DNA of 7,088 nt from a bacterium (GTDB taxonomy: Bacteria; Verrucomicrobiota; Verrucomicrobiia; Chthoniobacterales; Terrimicrobiaceae), in NCBI GenBank assembly GCA_009920585.1, contig RFZT01000122.1, positions 1-7,088 of the forward strand, in the 5' to 3' direction. The translations under genes and the position numbers were made by a program. How positions within the stretch are numbered: position 1 is the stretch's first letter; every line of letters starts with the position of its first letter. Shown piece by piece: positions 1 through 5,603 of this stretch. Below the pieces are notes generated by a model that was given only the letters and a program-made list of their open reading frames with translations, had not been told where the DNA came from and searched no databases.

Positions 1-91
1 ATATATCCTCAGTGATGCCGTGCTCGACAAATCGCGGGATCAACTCAGGAAGCCCCTCCGATTCTAAGAATGTTTTAAACTCAACTTCCAT
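1..91 (-). CDS. N-terminal fragment of a probable SAM (sterile alpha motif) domain protein, cut by the window edge
   Basis: The minus strand is open from an ATG at 91-89 to the window edge, giving 30 codons. The protein starts MEVEFKTFLESEGLPELIP and continues RFVEHGITEDI. The pattern of an FLE-x-x-GL helix, then a helix ending in F, then a GI-x-x-DI turn resembles the first half of a SAM domain, as found at the N-terminus of some bacterial nucleotide cyclases and other signalling proteins. The start is supported by an AGGA Shine-Dalgarno-like site at 101-98, six bases upstream. Most of the protein is outside the window, so the domain call rests on about 25 residues and the overall function cannot be given. 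Its promoter should lie in the gene-poor stretch to the right. I am fairly confident that it is coding and only moderately confident of the SAM assignment. Confidence 0.6.
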   Translation of the reverse strand, partial: MEVEFKTFLESEGLPELIPRFVEHGITEDI

Positions 92-477
92 GAGGATTCC
101 TAAGCCACAAAGCTTGTCATCGGAAGGGAGGAAAACGCCTTATTTGACCCCCAAAGCCCGTGGGCTTGCGACTTCCTCAGCCTCCCTTTGTGTGTGTGCT
201 ACACGTCATCGGCAGCATGCCTGTTACACCAGGTTCCTGTTGAGTTGTTTTAGTAGCTCTCTCGTCTTCGCGCGGGTGTCGAGGAGGCGCTGCAGGCCCA
301 AAAGGAAGTTGAACGAAAATCTTTTTCCCCTGTAATAGCCAGCTATCCCTTGCCAACCATCGCTTATTTTAACCGGCTACTGGTCTAAAAATCGGGTCCA
401 CCTTAGACTAAGCCTTGAAGCTCAGGTTCAGCTTTTCGTTCGTTTCGAGGTATCTTTAGCCCGAAACCGGACTTTTA

Positions 478-501
478 GACAGGATGACAGGATTCACAGG
501 A
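478..501. repeat. Three tandem 8-bp ACAGGA-core units
   Basis: GACAGGAT (478-485) is followed directly by an identical GACAGGAT (486-493) and then the variant TCACAGGA (494-501). The core ACAGGA therefore recurs every eight or nine bases. The repeat is outside any gene. I recall similar ACAGGAT runs scattered through intergenic DNA of some Verrucomicrobiota-type genomes, but this cannot be tested from one window. Confidence 0.6.
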
Positions 502-580
502 ATGCCGAAGGGAGTGTTGGAGATGACGCAAAAAATCGAATGCTCGCGTCATTGCAACAAACTCATTTTTTTCTCTTAGC

Positions 581-606
581 GGCTAATTCTGCTTTCAGAT
601 TTAGCC
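581..606. repeat. Imperfect inverted repeat (hairpin) behind vapC
   Basis: The arms GGCTAA (581-586) and TTAGCC (601-606) enclose a second stem, TCTG (588-591) and CAGA (596-599). A T-T mismatch separates the two stems and the loop is CTTT: ten base pairs in all. It begins ten bases past the vapC stop, so it may end or stabilise the toxin-antitoxin mRNA. It lacks the T-run of an intrinsic terminator when read on the minus strand (an A-run follows), so I list it as a hairpin and not as a terminator. Confidence 0.5.
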
Positions 607-616
607 AACCCTAAAA

Positions 617-1021
617 TCAAGGCTTCACATGTTGCTTGTCGAAGGTCAAAAATGTGAGCGCCCCGGATAACAGTGCGGCGGCCAGGTGCATGAGATCGGA
701 GCTCCGAGCGGCAACTGCCGGGGTATGCTTGTTGGAAAGCTCCTGCGCTTTCGCATAGATGCTGGATTGGCTGGCATCGACCAACCGGAAGAAGCCTGTC
801 TCGATCTGCGAGTCGATTTCGGCGAGGACGGCATCGCACTGCTCGCTGGTGATCTCGCCGCGATTGATGCCGAAATTGAGAGCATTCCGAATTTCCAATA
901 GGCTCAATGGGGAGAGAAAGATCGGCTTGCCTGCCCGCTTCACCTCTTTTCTCGCCTGCGCCGAAGTTCCCTCCGTGGTCAGGTACAGGGAGACGACGAA
1001 TCCAGAATCCGCATAGGTCAA
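617..1021 (-). CDS. vapC: PIN-domain ribonuclease toxin, VapC family
   Basis: A 134-residue protein with the length and layout of a VapC toxin, a PIN-fold, metal-dependent RNase that cleaves RNA when its antitoxin is degraded. The four expected acidic residues are visible: D5 in TYADSGF, E43 in LLEIRNAL, D109 in SSDLMHLAAAL and D128 in FLTFDKQ. The C-terminal helix DLMHLAAALLSGA is typical of the family. The start is a TTG at 1021-1019 that overlaps the antitoxin stop (TTGA, four bases), indicating translational coupling. No ATG fits, because D5 must lie close to the N-terminus. The cleaved RNA cannot be predicted from sequence. All catalytic residues are intact, so the toxin is probably active. 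Confidence 0.9.
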   Translation of the reverse strand: MTYADSGFVVSLYLTTEGTSAQARKEVKRAGKPIFLSPLSLLEIRNALNFGINRGEITSEQCDAVLAEIDSQIETGFFRLVDASQSSIYAKAQELSNKHTPAVAARSSDLMHLAAALLSGALTFLTFDKQHVKP

Positions 1022-1263
1022 GAGTCGTAGCCCTCCCGTTCCATATCGGTGAGGTTTCCATGGAATTTTTTGGCTCCAAAAATCCTCTGGGAGATGGAAT
1101 CAAAGTCGGGAGCGGTTGCATTGCGCTTGATGGGAGGTCTCTCGGGGACGAGGCGGGCGACGATCTTTCGCCGCATGGTGATTGCCACATTCTCCCCCTC
1201 CTCGATCCAGCGCATGATGGCGGGGAAATTTTGTCGAATATCTCGGACGCTGGCAGTTTTCAT
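1018..1263 (-). CDS. vapB: Type II antitoxin, Phd/YefM (VapB-like) family
   Basis: An 81-residue protein immediately upstream of the PIN toxin. The N-terminal region, starting MKTASVRDIRQNFPAIMRWI and followed by EEGENVAITMRRKIVARLVP, is the Phd/YefM-type DNA-binding fold (helix, helix, then beta hairpin). The charged C-terminal tail (about 50-81, ending DMEREGYDS) is the part expected to wrap around and block the toxin. The frame extends upstream to an ATG at 1314, adding MQCQLTFFDNVKHFCET. I prefer the ATG at 1263 because family members begin at MKTASVRD and because the extension would run through the repeat/palindrome at 1264-1287. There is no clear Shine-Dalgarno at either start. The antitoxin probably represses its own operon. 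The name vapB is by position next to vapC; the fold is Phd-like. Confidence 0.88.
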   Translation of the reverse strand: MKTASVRDIRQNFPAIMRWIEEGENVAITMRRKIVARLVPERPPIKRNATAPDFDSISQRIFGAKKFHGNLTDMEREGYDS

Positions 1264-1287
1264 TGTTTCACAGAAATGTTTCACATT
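1264..1287 (-). promoter_or_regulatory. Candidate autoregulatory operator/promoter of the toxin-antitoxin pair
   Basis: TGTTTCACA occurs twice on the plus strand (1264-1272 and 1277-1285), 13 bases apart and touching the antitoxin ATG. The distal copy sits in a 13-bp palindrome AATGT-TTC-ACATT (1275-1287). A -10-like GATAAT reads on the minus strand at 1290-1285, overlapping the palindrome, so a bound repressor would block transcription. The -35 is unclear: TTGACA at 1302-1297 is too close to the -10. Phd/VapB antitoxins normally bind palindromes at this place. The assignment is by position and symmetry only. Confidence 0.5.
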
Positions 1288-1379
1288 ATCGAAGAATGTC
1301 AATTGGCACTGCATAAATTTTCAACCACTCTGGATTCCGTCAGTTAGGGGACCCACATATTGATACAAGAGGTTTCATA

Positions 1380-1400
1380 CCAAAAGCAGCATGCTTTTGG
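1380..1400. repeat. 21-bp palindrome with 9-bp perfect arms in a divergent promoter gap
   Basis: The arm CCAAAAGCA (1380-1388) pairs perfectly with TGCTTTTGG (1392-1400) around a GCA loop. ATTTT follows at 1401-1405. It lies between the minus-strand antitoxin and the plus-strand TIGR03643 gene, where no transcript should end. An operator or a 5' leader hairpin is therefore more likely than a terminator, although the shape would allow termination on the plus strand. Confidence 0.5.
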
Positions 1401-1462
1401 ATTTTAGGATTCTTTCCTTTTTGGGAGAAGGTGAGCTACCATCTCGAAGTGCTTCAACTATC

Positions 1463-1705
1463 ATGAAATCGACTGCCACACCCGAACAGATTTCTCGGGT
1501 TATTCGCTATGCTTGGGAGGATCGCACCACGTTTGAGCAGATAGAAGAACGTACCGGTTTCACAGAAAAACAGGTCATCGACGTGATGTCGCGTGAACTG
1601 AAGCCATCCAGCTTTCGACTTTGGCGCAAGCGTGTTGGCGGCAGGATCACGAAACATCGCAAACTGCTCGAACAACATTTAAAAGGGCCCATCGACGAGG
1701 AATGA
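1463..1705 (+). CDS. TIGR03643 / DUF2805-type small conserved protein
   Basis: An 80-residue protein carrying the family hallmark almost intact: an ISRVIRYAWEDRTTFEQIEE segment (about 10-29), a helix-turn-helix-like TGFTEKQVIDVMSREL (about 31-46), and the basic stretch LKPSSFRLWRKRVGGRITKH (46-65). The function is unknown. The layout suggests a small basic nucleic-acid-binding protein, which is inference. The frame is open back to an ATG at 1391, but that codon lies inside the 1380-1400 palindrome and the extra residues do not resemble the family. The ATG at 1463 gives the usual length, although no good Shine-Dalgarno precedes it. As I recall, the family often neighbours DUF2256 and cryptochrome/photolyase genes. 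A DUF2256 gene is present about 1.6 kb away on the other strand, but no photolyase is in view. Confidence 0.87.
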   Translation: MKSTATPEQISRVIRYAWEDRTTFEQIEERTGFTEKQVIDVMSRELKPSSFRLWRKRVGGRITKHRKLLEQHLKGPIDEE

Positions 1706-1809
1706 GCAGCCCTACCCATTTTTCTGCGGTAAACGTCGCATTAAACCAAACTGACGATCAGCTTGTGATCGGCGAGGGCAAAGGATTGGGAGTGGACCAA
1801 GGCCAATGA
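1702..1809 (+). CDS. Doubtful 35-codon ORF coupled to both neighbours
   Basis: The ATG at 1702 overlaps the TIGR03643 stop (ATGA). The frame ends in a TGA that overlaps the ATG of the next gene at 1806, again ATGA. The product would be 35 residues, starting MSSPTHFSAVNVALNQ and ending GLGVDQGQ: soluble, with no motif I recognise. A GAGG at 1697-1700 is only one base from the ATG, too close for a good ribosome site, so translation would depend on re-initiation. It may be a genuine micro-protein, a coupling relay for the membrane protein downstream, or a chance reading of a spacer. Confidence 0.25.
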   Translation: MSSPTHFSAVNVALNQTDDQLVIGEGKGLGVDQGQ

Positions 1810-2225
1810 GTTTACTCTTCACGATTCATAATGACGCTACATGGGCGCTTATTGGTCTGATCTGGACAATTCAGTTGGCCCATTACCCGCTGTTCGCGCA
1901 AGTCGGGCAGGATGCCTTTCAAGATTATCACAACCGCTATACAAAGCGGATCACTTGGGTCGTGGCCCCACTCATGCTCACGGAAATCACCACCGCCGCT
2001 GGGTTGCTACTGATCGCGAATTGCCGTGATCCATGGTTCCTTGCGAGTCTGGTGCCTCTGACCTTCATTTGGCTATCCACATGGCGCGTGCAAATCCCGC
2101 TGCACGAAAAGCTCGCTAAAGGCTTTGATGCACGCTCGCACCACCATCTCGTAGTCACGAATTGGTGGCGCACAACCGCATGGAGCCTGCGGGGATTTTG
2201 TCTCATCATGGCTGGCAACTCCTAG
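1806..2225 (+). CDS. Four-helix integral membrane protein, uncharacterised
   Basis: A 139-residue protein with four likely transmembrane segments at about residues 11-33, 50-72, 77-96 and 118-137. It has short polar loops: one reading DYHNRYTKR (40-48) and one reading HEKLAKGFDARSHHH (100-114) before the motif VVTNWWRTTAWSLRG. The histidine-rich loop and the paired Trp residues are the most distinctive parts. I do not recognise a named family with confidence. In size and topology it resembles small DUF1772-like membrane proteins. An AAGG at 1799-1802 lies three bases before the ATG, and the ATG overlaps the stop of the 35-codon ORF, so it is probably co-transcribed with the TIGR03643 gene. 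It has no recognised substrate or partner. Confidence 0.75.
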   Translation: MSLLFTIHNDATWALIGLIWTIQLAHYPLFAQVGQDAFQDYHNRYTKRITWVVAPLMLTEITTAAGLLLIANCRDPWFLASLVPLTFIWLSTWRVQIPLHEKLAKGFDARSHHHLVVTNWWRTTAWSLRGFCLIMAGNS

Positions 2226-2451
2226 CCCACGAGTCTGGCGCCATGAGGCGCAAATACCCAACGGTGTCTCTCGTTCCTTTTTGGAACTCAATTCTCTTCC
2301 ATATTCATCAAAAGATTCCGCGTGGCAGTGGGATACCTTGAAATTAGGATAAGCGAAGACGCTTCGAGGGAATTGGAGTCCCTCTTCCTATGTGGAAATC
2401 TACCGCGAAACCGCGCCCAACTTCTCTGGCAATACGGATAAGCGCACATGG
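2226..2451. terminator. Convergent intergenic stretch with candidate stem-loops
   Basis: The two flanking genes end here facing each other, so termination is expected on both strands. Three short hairpins are visible: GCGCC-ATGA-GGCGC (2238-2251), CGAAG-ACG-CTTCG (2354-2366), and GAGGGA/TCCCTC with a 7-base loop (2366-2384). None has a proper T-run, so they are weak terminator candidates. No gene is seen in the stretch. Confidence 0.25.
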
Positions 2452-3234
2452 TCAGCTTACACCAAATATCCACCCCTCAGTAATCGCAGTGGCACGATCA
2501 GTCGCCCCCAATTCGGAATGTAAATGGAAACTCAAACTCCCTACGGCATCGTTTTCTCGCATCCACCGCGCGACACTATAGGCATCATGCTGGTGACTAT
2601 TCCTTCGCTCTGCGGGAAAACTGCGACTCCATAAAGCAGGATAAACCTCGACGATGACGGATCGGCCCGGCGGTGGCATCCACCCCTCAAACGGCCAGAA
2701 GTGAAGTTGGTGGCCGAGTTTCTGGCGAAGAAAACGCAACCAAGGAAGTCCCGCATGGGTAGACTTGGCGACGCTGCCTTGAACGTCAAAATGAAACACC
2801 GACTTGGCGCGACAGCGTTCTTCCGTGAGTCGCCTCCATCGGGCATTGCCACTCCGCGCGGAGCCTTTGCCATACAATCCGTCGCGAATGAAATCGACAT
2901 ACATACCATCGTCATCTGTTGGCCAATGCAAATGGAAGTCATCAAGGAAGGCGCCCCAATCCAAGGGAAGTTGATGCATTTCGAAATAACGCAACGGAAA
3001 CGAAAAAGCGTGGTCGATGCCAACGATCGTGGGTGGTCCCTCTTGAAGTGCTACGGCGAGCCACTCAGCAAGCCCTCGACGGGTCCAATACTTTCGAGCA
3101 CTTGGGGGCGGTTCAATTTCCGTGGGAGATTCGGATCGGGTTGCGGAATAAACGCGGAGACCAGGGAGACTGCTCGAAGGAGTTTGCGCCCCCGAGTAGT
3201 CGATGCCCAAGTAGCGCTGAAAAAGAGGTGTCAT
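2452..3234 (-). CDS. DUF429-like predicted nuclease (RNase H fold)
   Basis: A 260-residue protein, last in the operon. The N-terminal strand YLGIDYSGAQ (8-17) followed by a second acidic strand IVGIDHAFSFP (70-80) is the pattern of RNase H-like folds of the DUF429 type. Later come VIVEVYPALW (193-202) and HQHDAYSVARWM (215-226), and the protein ends EGWIFGV. D12, D74, E196 and D217 are the likely metal ligands, all present. The substrate is unknown and nuclease activity is a family-level prediction. The start ATG at 3234 has no Shine-Dalgarno, but an in-frame TGA four codons upstream makes it the only reasonable ATG. It lies 28 bases after the DUF2256 stop, so it is probably translated from the same mRNA. 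I am confident that it is coding and moderately confident of the family. Confidence 0.75.
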   Translation of the reverse strand: MTPLFQRYLGIDYSGAQTPSSSLPGLRVYSATRSESPTEIEPPPSARKYWTRRGLAEWLAVALQEGPPTIVGIDHAFSFPLRYFEMHQLPLDWGAFLDDFHLHWPTDDDGMYVDFIRDGLYGKGSARSGNARWRRLTEERCRAKSVFHFDVQGSVAKSTHAGLPWLRFLRQKLGHQLHFWPFEGWMPPPGRSVIVEVYPALWSRSFPAERRNSHQHDAYSVARWMRENDAVGSLSFHLHSELGATDRATAITEGWIFGVS

Positions 3235-3262
3235 GGGAACGAGTCAAGAAAGGTGCCGATTT

Positions 3263-3421
3263 TTAAGAAGATCCACTTGGACGCCGCTTCGTCATCCGAC
3301 ACCGGTCGCTGCAATATTTGACCTCTTCCCACACTTTCTCCCATTTCTTTCGCCATGTGAAGGGTCGCCCACAGACGATACAAGTCTTCTCGGGCAGGTT
3401 CGTTTTTTTGATTCCTTTCAT
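3263..3421 (-). CDS. DUF2256 protein, 52-residue putative zinc-binding protein
   Basis: A short gene that is easy to overlook. The protein starts MKGIKKTNLPEKTCIVCGRP, continues FTWRKKWEKVWEEVKYCSDRCR, and ends in a basic tail MTKRRPSGSS. This is the DUF2256 signature along its full length: an LP-x-K lead, a C-x-x-C pair (C14, C17), the FTWRKKW core, and a second pair C37/C41 in YCSDRC. The four cysteines suggest one zinc site. The function is unknown; the basic ends and the knuckle suggest nucleic-acid contact (inference). The ATG overlaps the DUF4130 stop by four bases (ATGA), and an AGGA three bases upstream, inside the end of the DUF4130 gene, serves as ribosome site. It is therefore tied to the operon. 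Confidence 0.93.
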   Translation of the reverse strand: MKGIKKTNLPEKTCIVCGRPFTWRKKWEKVWEEVKYCSDRCRMTKRRPSGSS

Positions 3422-4296
3422 GGTTCCTGTGTGGGGGGCAGCGATGGGGAATCGAGTGCGTTCATTTTTCGAAGCGAATCGAGATAGGCGTTCTTAGGCG
3501 CAGGCTTGGCAGGCCTCAAATCGGTGGTCAGCATTTTTTCGACGCGACCGCCGCTCTCGGCGATCAGTTCAGTGATGAGCGAGGCCTCAGGAAGATTTTT
3601 CCAATATTTCTTTGGCATCTCGGCTTGCATCGCTCGCACTTTCAGACGTGCAGGATTGAAAATACTCCGGTAATAGGTCCGCCACAGGTCATCGAGGGCA
3701 TCGTCATCAGGGGCGGCGCTACGCGAGACTCCGAGAGTAAAGTGAATCGCAGATCCATCCCAATGCACACACTCGTGTGGCGTAAGAATCGACCAATCCA
3801 TGCCAGCAAAACGCTTTTCAAAAAAGCCCGCAGCCAAGCGGACAATGCGATATTCGGGCTCAAACCACGCGACAAATTGCTCGCGACCCGTGATTGCGTC
3901 GTTGCCCACGAGACGAAATCGGACAAAGGCATGCATCTTGTGAATATCGCGACCGATCGCCTTGCACCACTGCTGGACTTGGCGCATATCGGGGTCCGTC
4001 GAGATGGCGAGGAGGTGTCGTTCGTCGCCATGCGTGAGTCTCCAGAGCACGCGGTAAAGCACGCTCCACCGCCGCGCATCGGTGTGCGCGGCAACACTTC
4101 GTGCCATATCGAGAAAAGCGGACGGCACATTCGGCACGGCAACACGAGGCAAGGTCTCGTTTGAGGGACCAAAGAGAGCGGGCTCCTGGGCATCATCAGC
4201 CCAAAGAACCTCGGAGGGAGGCACACGCAGGGCAAGAAGTTCGCGAGCGGACTCACGCCATGCCTCAAAAACGGGTTGGATGACGACCGTGCGCAT
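3418..4296 (-). CDS. DUF4130 (TIGR03915) family DNA-metabolism protein, stand-alone form
   Basis: A 292-residue member of the DUF4130/TIGR03915 family, the constant partner of the radical SAM protein encoded just upstream. Family landmarks: DIHKMHAFVRFR (117-128), WFEPEYRIVRLAAGFFEKRF (144-163) continuing to MDWSILTP, and WRTYYRSIFNPARLKVRAMQ (205-224) followed by AEMPKKYWKNLPEA. In many proteobacteria this domain is fused to a C-terminal uracil-DNA glycosylase-type (UdgX) domain. Here the chain stops about 50 residues after the family core with a Lys/Pro-rich tail, so no glycosylase is attached. The exact biochemical role is unknown; the family is assigned to DNA repair or modification by association. 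The ATG lies two bases after the radical SAM stop, and the stop overlaps the DUF2256 ATG, so all three are probably made together. Confidence 0.92.
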   Translation of the reverse strand: MRTVVIQPVFEAWRESARELLALRVPPSEVLWADDAQEPALFGPSNETLPRVAVPNVPSAFLDMARSVAAHTDARRWSVLYRVLWRLTHGDERHLLAISTDPDMRQVQQWCKAIGRDIHKMHAFVRFRLVGNDAITGREQFVAWFEPEYRIVRLAAGFFEKRFAGMDWSILTPHECVHWDGSAIHFTLGVSRSAAPDDDALDDLWRTYYRSIFNPARLKVRAMQAEMPKKYWKNLPEASLITELIAESGGRVEKMLTTDLRPAKPAPKNAYLDSLRKMNALDSPSLPPTQEP

Positions 4297-4298
4297 CG

Positions 4299-5585
4299 CT
4301 ACATCTGACCTGTGCGAGCGGAGTCGATATCACTAGGGACCGCCATCGACGCGTCGAAGTCCAGTTCCGTCTGACGGGGTGGAGGTAAAAATCGGGCGCG
4401 CAGCGCCTCATCATCCAACCCGAGTCGCGCAGGATTGTGGTCAGCGGCAATGATAAATGGCATCACTTTTTTCATCGGCACACGCAGACGCAGGAGATCG
4501 GCGAGCCGAAGTCGCGTATATCGTCTCGCGCTTAGGATGCGGTTCACATTTCGCACACCAAGCCCAGGGACACGAAGCAGGCTTTCACGTGAAGCCTTGT
4601 TCACATCGGCGGGAAAAACCGCACGATTGCGGAGCGCCCACGCGAGCTTGGGGTCAAGGTGCAGGTCGAGATTGGGCGAGGCGTCCGTGGTGATTTCATC
4701 AACCCTGAAACCATAAAAACGCAGTAACCAATCCGCTTGATAAAGCCGGTGCTCACGGACCAGTGGCGGAGCCTTGATCGGGAGCAGCAATGAGGGCTCG
4801 GGAATCGGACTGAATCCCGAGTAATACACGCGTCGCAAATGGTAGTCGCCATAAAGCACATCGGCACGCCGCAAGATCACCGCATCGGTGGAATCATCGG
4901 CCCCCACGATCATTTGCGTGCTCTGGCCGGTGGCAAAGGGCGGAGGTTTCGGCGCATCCGGCTTCCGCTTGTCAGCATGGCGTTCGTCGATTTTGTTGCG
5001 GATGTGACCCATGGCATCCTGAGTGCGGGCGAGATTTTTTTCCGGCGCAAGCTTCGTTAGGCCTTCCTGAGTGGGCAACTCGATATTGATGCTAATGCGG
5101 TCCGCGTAGCGTCCCGCCAACTCAATAAGAGATGGTGAAGCCTCGGGAATGGTCTTGAGATGGATGTAACCGCGAAAATGATGTTCCTCGCGCAACTTCC
5201 GCGCGACATCGATGACCAGTTCCATCGTGTAGTCCGCACTGCGAATGATGCCGCTACTGAGGAAAAGGCCTTCAATGTAATTGCGCTTATAAAAATCGAG
5301 CGTGAGCTGCACGACTTCATCCGGAGTAAATCGGGCCCGCTGCACATTGCTGGAGCGGCGATTGATGCAGTAATGGCAGTCGTAGAGACACGCATTCGTG
5401 AGGAGCACCTTCAACAGAGAAATACAGCGACCATCGGGCGCATAAGAATGGCATATACCCGCCCCCCCCGTGGAGCCAACGCCTTTACCACCTCGTGAGT
5501 CCTTGCGCGCGGCTCCGCTGCTCGCACACGAGGCATCATACTTTGCCGCATCGGCGAGGATTTCGAGTTTTTGCTGAAGTTCCAT
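4299..5585 (-). CDS. Putative DNA modification/repair radical SAM protein (TIGR03916 type)
   Basis: A 428-residue radical S-adenosylmethionine enzyme. The cluster-binding motif is CLYDCHYC (C66, C70, C73), which ligates the [4Fe-4S] cluster that cleaves SAM. It is followed by LFLSSGIIRS (107-116), IHLKTIPEAS (141-150) and ISINIELPTQ (164-173), the usual barrel strands of this family. A helix-hairpin-helix region (about 324-355: FPADVNKASRESLLRVPGLG, then VRNVNRILSARR) should bind DNA backbone. This barrel plus HhH layout defines the 'putative DNA modification/repair' group, whose reaction has not, to my knowledge, been established. The start ATG at 5585 is 18 bases after the DUF2071 stop, with GAGG close upstream. 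The N-terminus runs straight into AGICHSYAPDGRC, as expected. All motifs are intact. Confidence 0.95.
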   Translation of the reverse strand: MELQQKLEILADAAKYDASCASSGAARKDSRGGKGVGSTGGAGICHSYAPDGRCISLLKVLLTNACLYDCHYCINRRSSNVQRARFTPDEVVQLTLDFYKRNYIEGLFLSSGIIRSADYTMELVIDVARKLREEHHFRGYIHLKTIPEASPSLIELAGRYADRISINIELPTQEGLTKLAPEKNLARTQDAMGHIRNKIDERHADKRKPDAPKPPPFATGQSTQMIVGADDSTDAVILRRADVLYGDYHLRRVYYSGFSPIPEPSLLLPIKAPPLVREHRLYQADWLLRFYGFRVDEITTDASPNLDLHLDPKLAWALRNRAVFPADVNKASRESLLRVPGLGVRNVNRILSARRYTRLRLADLLRLRVPMKKVMPFIIAADHNPARLGLDDEALRARFLPPPRQTELDFDASMAVPSDIDSARTGQM

Positions 5586-5603
5586 AGCCTCGGTTCCACA
5601 CTG

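Larger units (their letters stand above)
92..616. other. Gene-poor intergenic stretch of about 525 bp
   Basis: No reading frame here is convincing on either strand. The 107-codon plus-strand frame at 12-335 is rich in Ser, Arg and Cys, has no recognisable domain, and overlaps the real minus-strand start at 91. Visible structure: a small inverted repeat AAGCC-CGTG-GGCTT at 154-167, an odd palindrome CTTAG-A-CTAAG at 402-412, an inverted pair GTCTAAAA (383-390) and TTTTAGAC (473-480), a triple ACAGGA repeat at 478-501, and an imperfect hairpin at 581-606 just beyond the vapC stop. The stretch must also hold the promoter of the left-edge gene, but I see no clear -35/-10 pair. Confidence 0.6.

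Noticed and set aside
12..335. 107-codon plus-strand frame in the left intergenic stretch
   Set aside because: Low-complexity Ser/Arg/Cys-rich translation with no domain. It overlaps the better-supported minus-strand start at 91.
105..376. Minus-strand frame open for about 88 codons, and a plus-strand open frame at 257-388 that reads rather protein-like
   Set aside because: Neither has a suitable start or a recognisable domain. Open stretches of this size are expected by chance; I could not support a relic gene.
576..1190. 204-codon minus-strand frame overlapping the toxin-antitoxin pair
   Set aside because: It is the out-of-frame shadow of vapBC. Both real genes show full family motifs and catalytic residues.
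1391..1462. Upstream ATG extension of the TIGR03643 gene
   Set aside because: The ATG lies inside the 1380-1400 palindrome and the added residues do not resemble the family.
2238..2251. GCGCC/GGCGC hairpin as an intrinsic terminator of the membrane protein gene
   Set aside because: Only five base pairs and no T-run directly after it. Kept only as a weak candidate in the convergent stretch.
2701..3321. 206-codon plus-strand frame
   Set aside because: Antisense shadow of the DUF429-like gene, with no domain of its own.
3625..4164. 179-codon plus-strand frame
   Set aside because: Antisense shadow of the DUF4130 gene, which has clear family motifs on the other strand.
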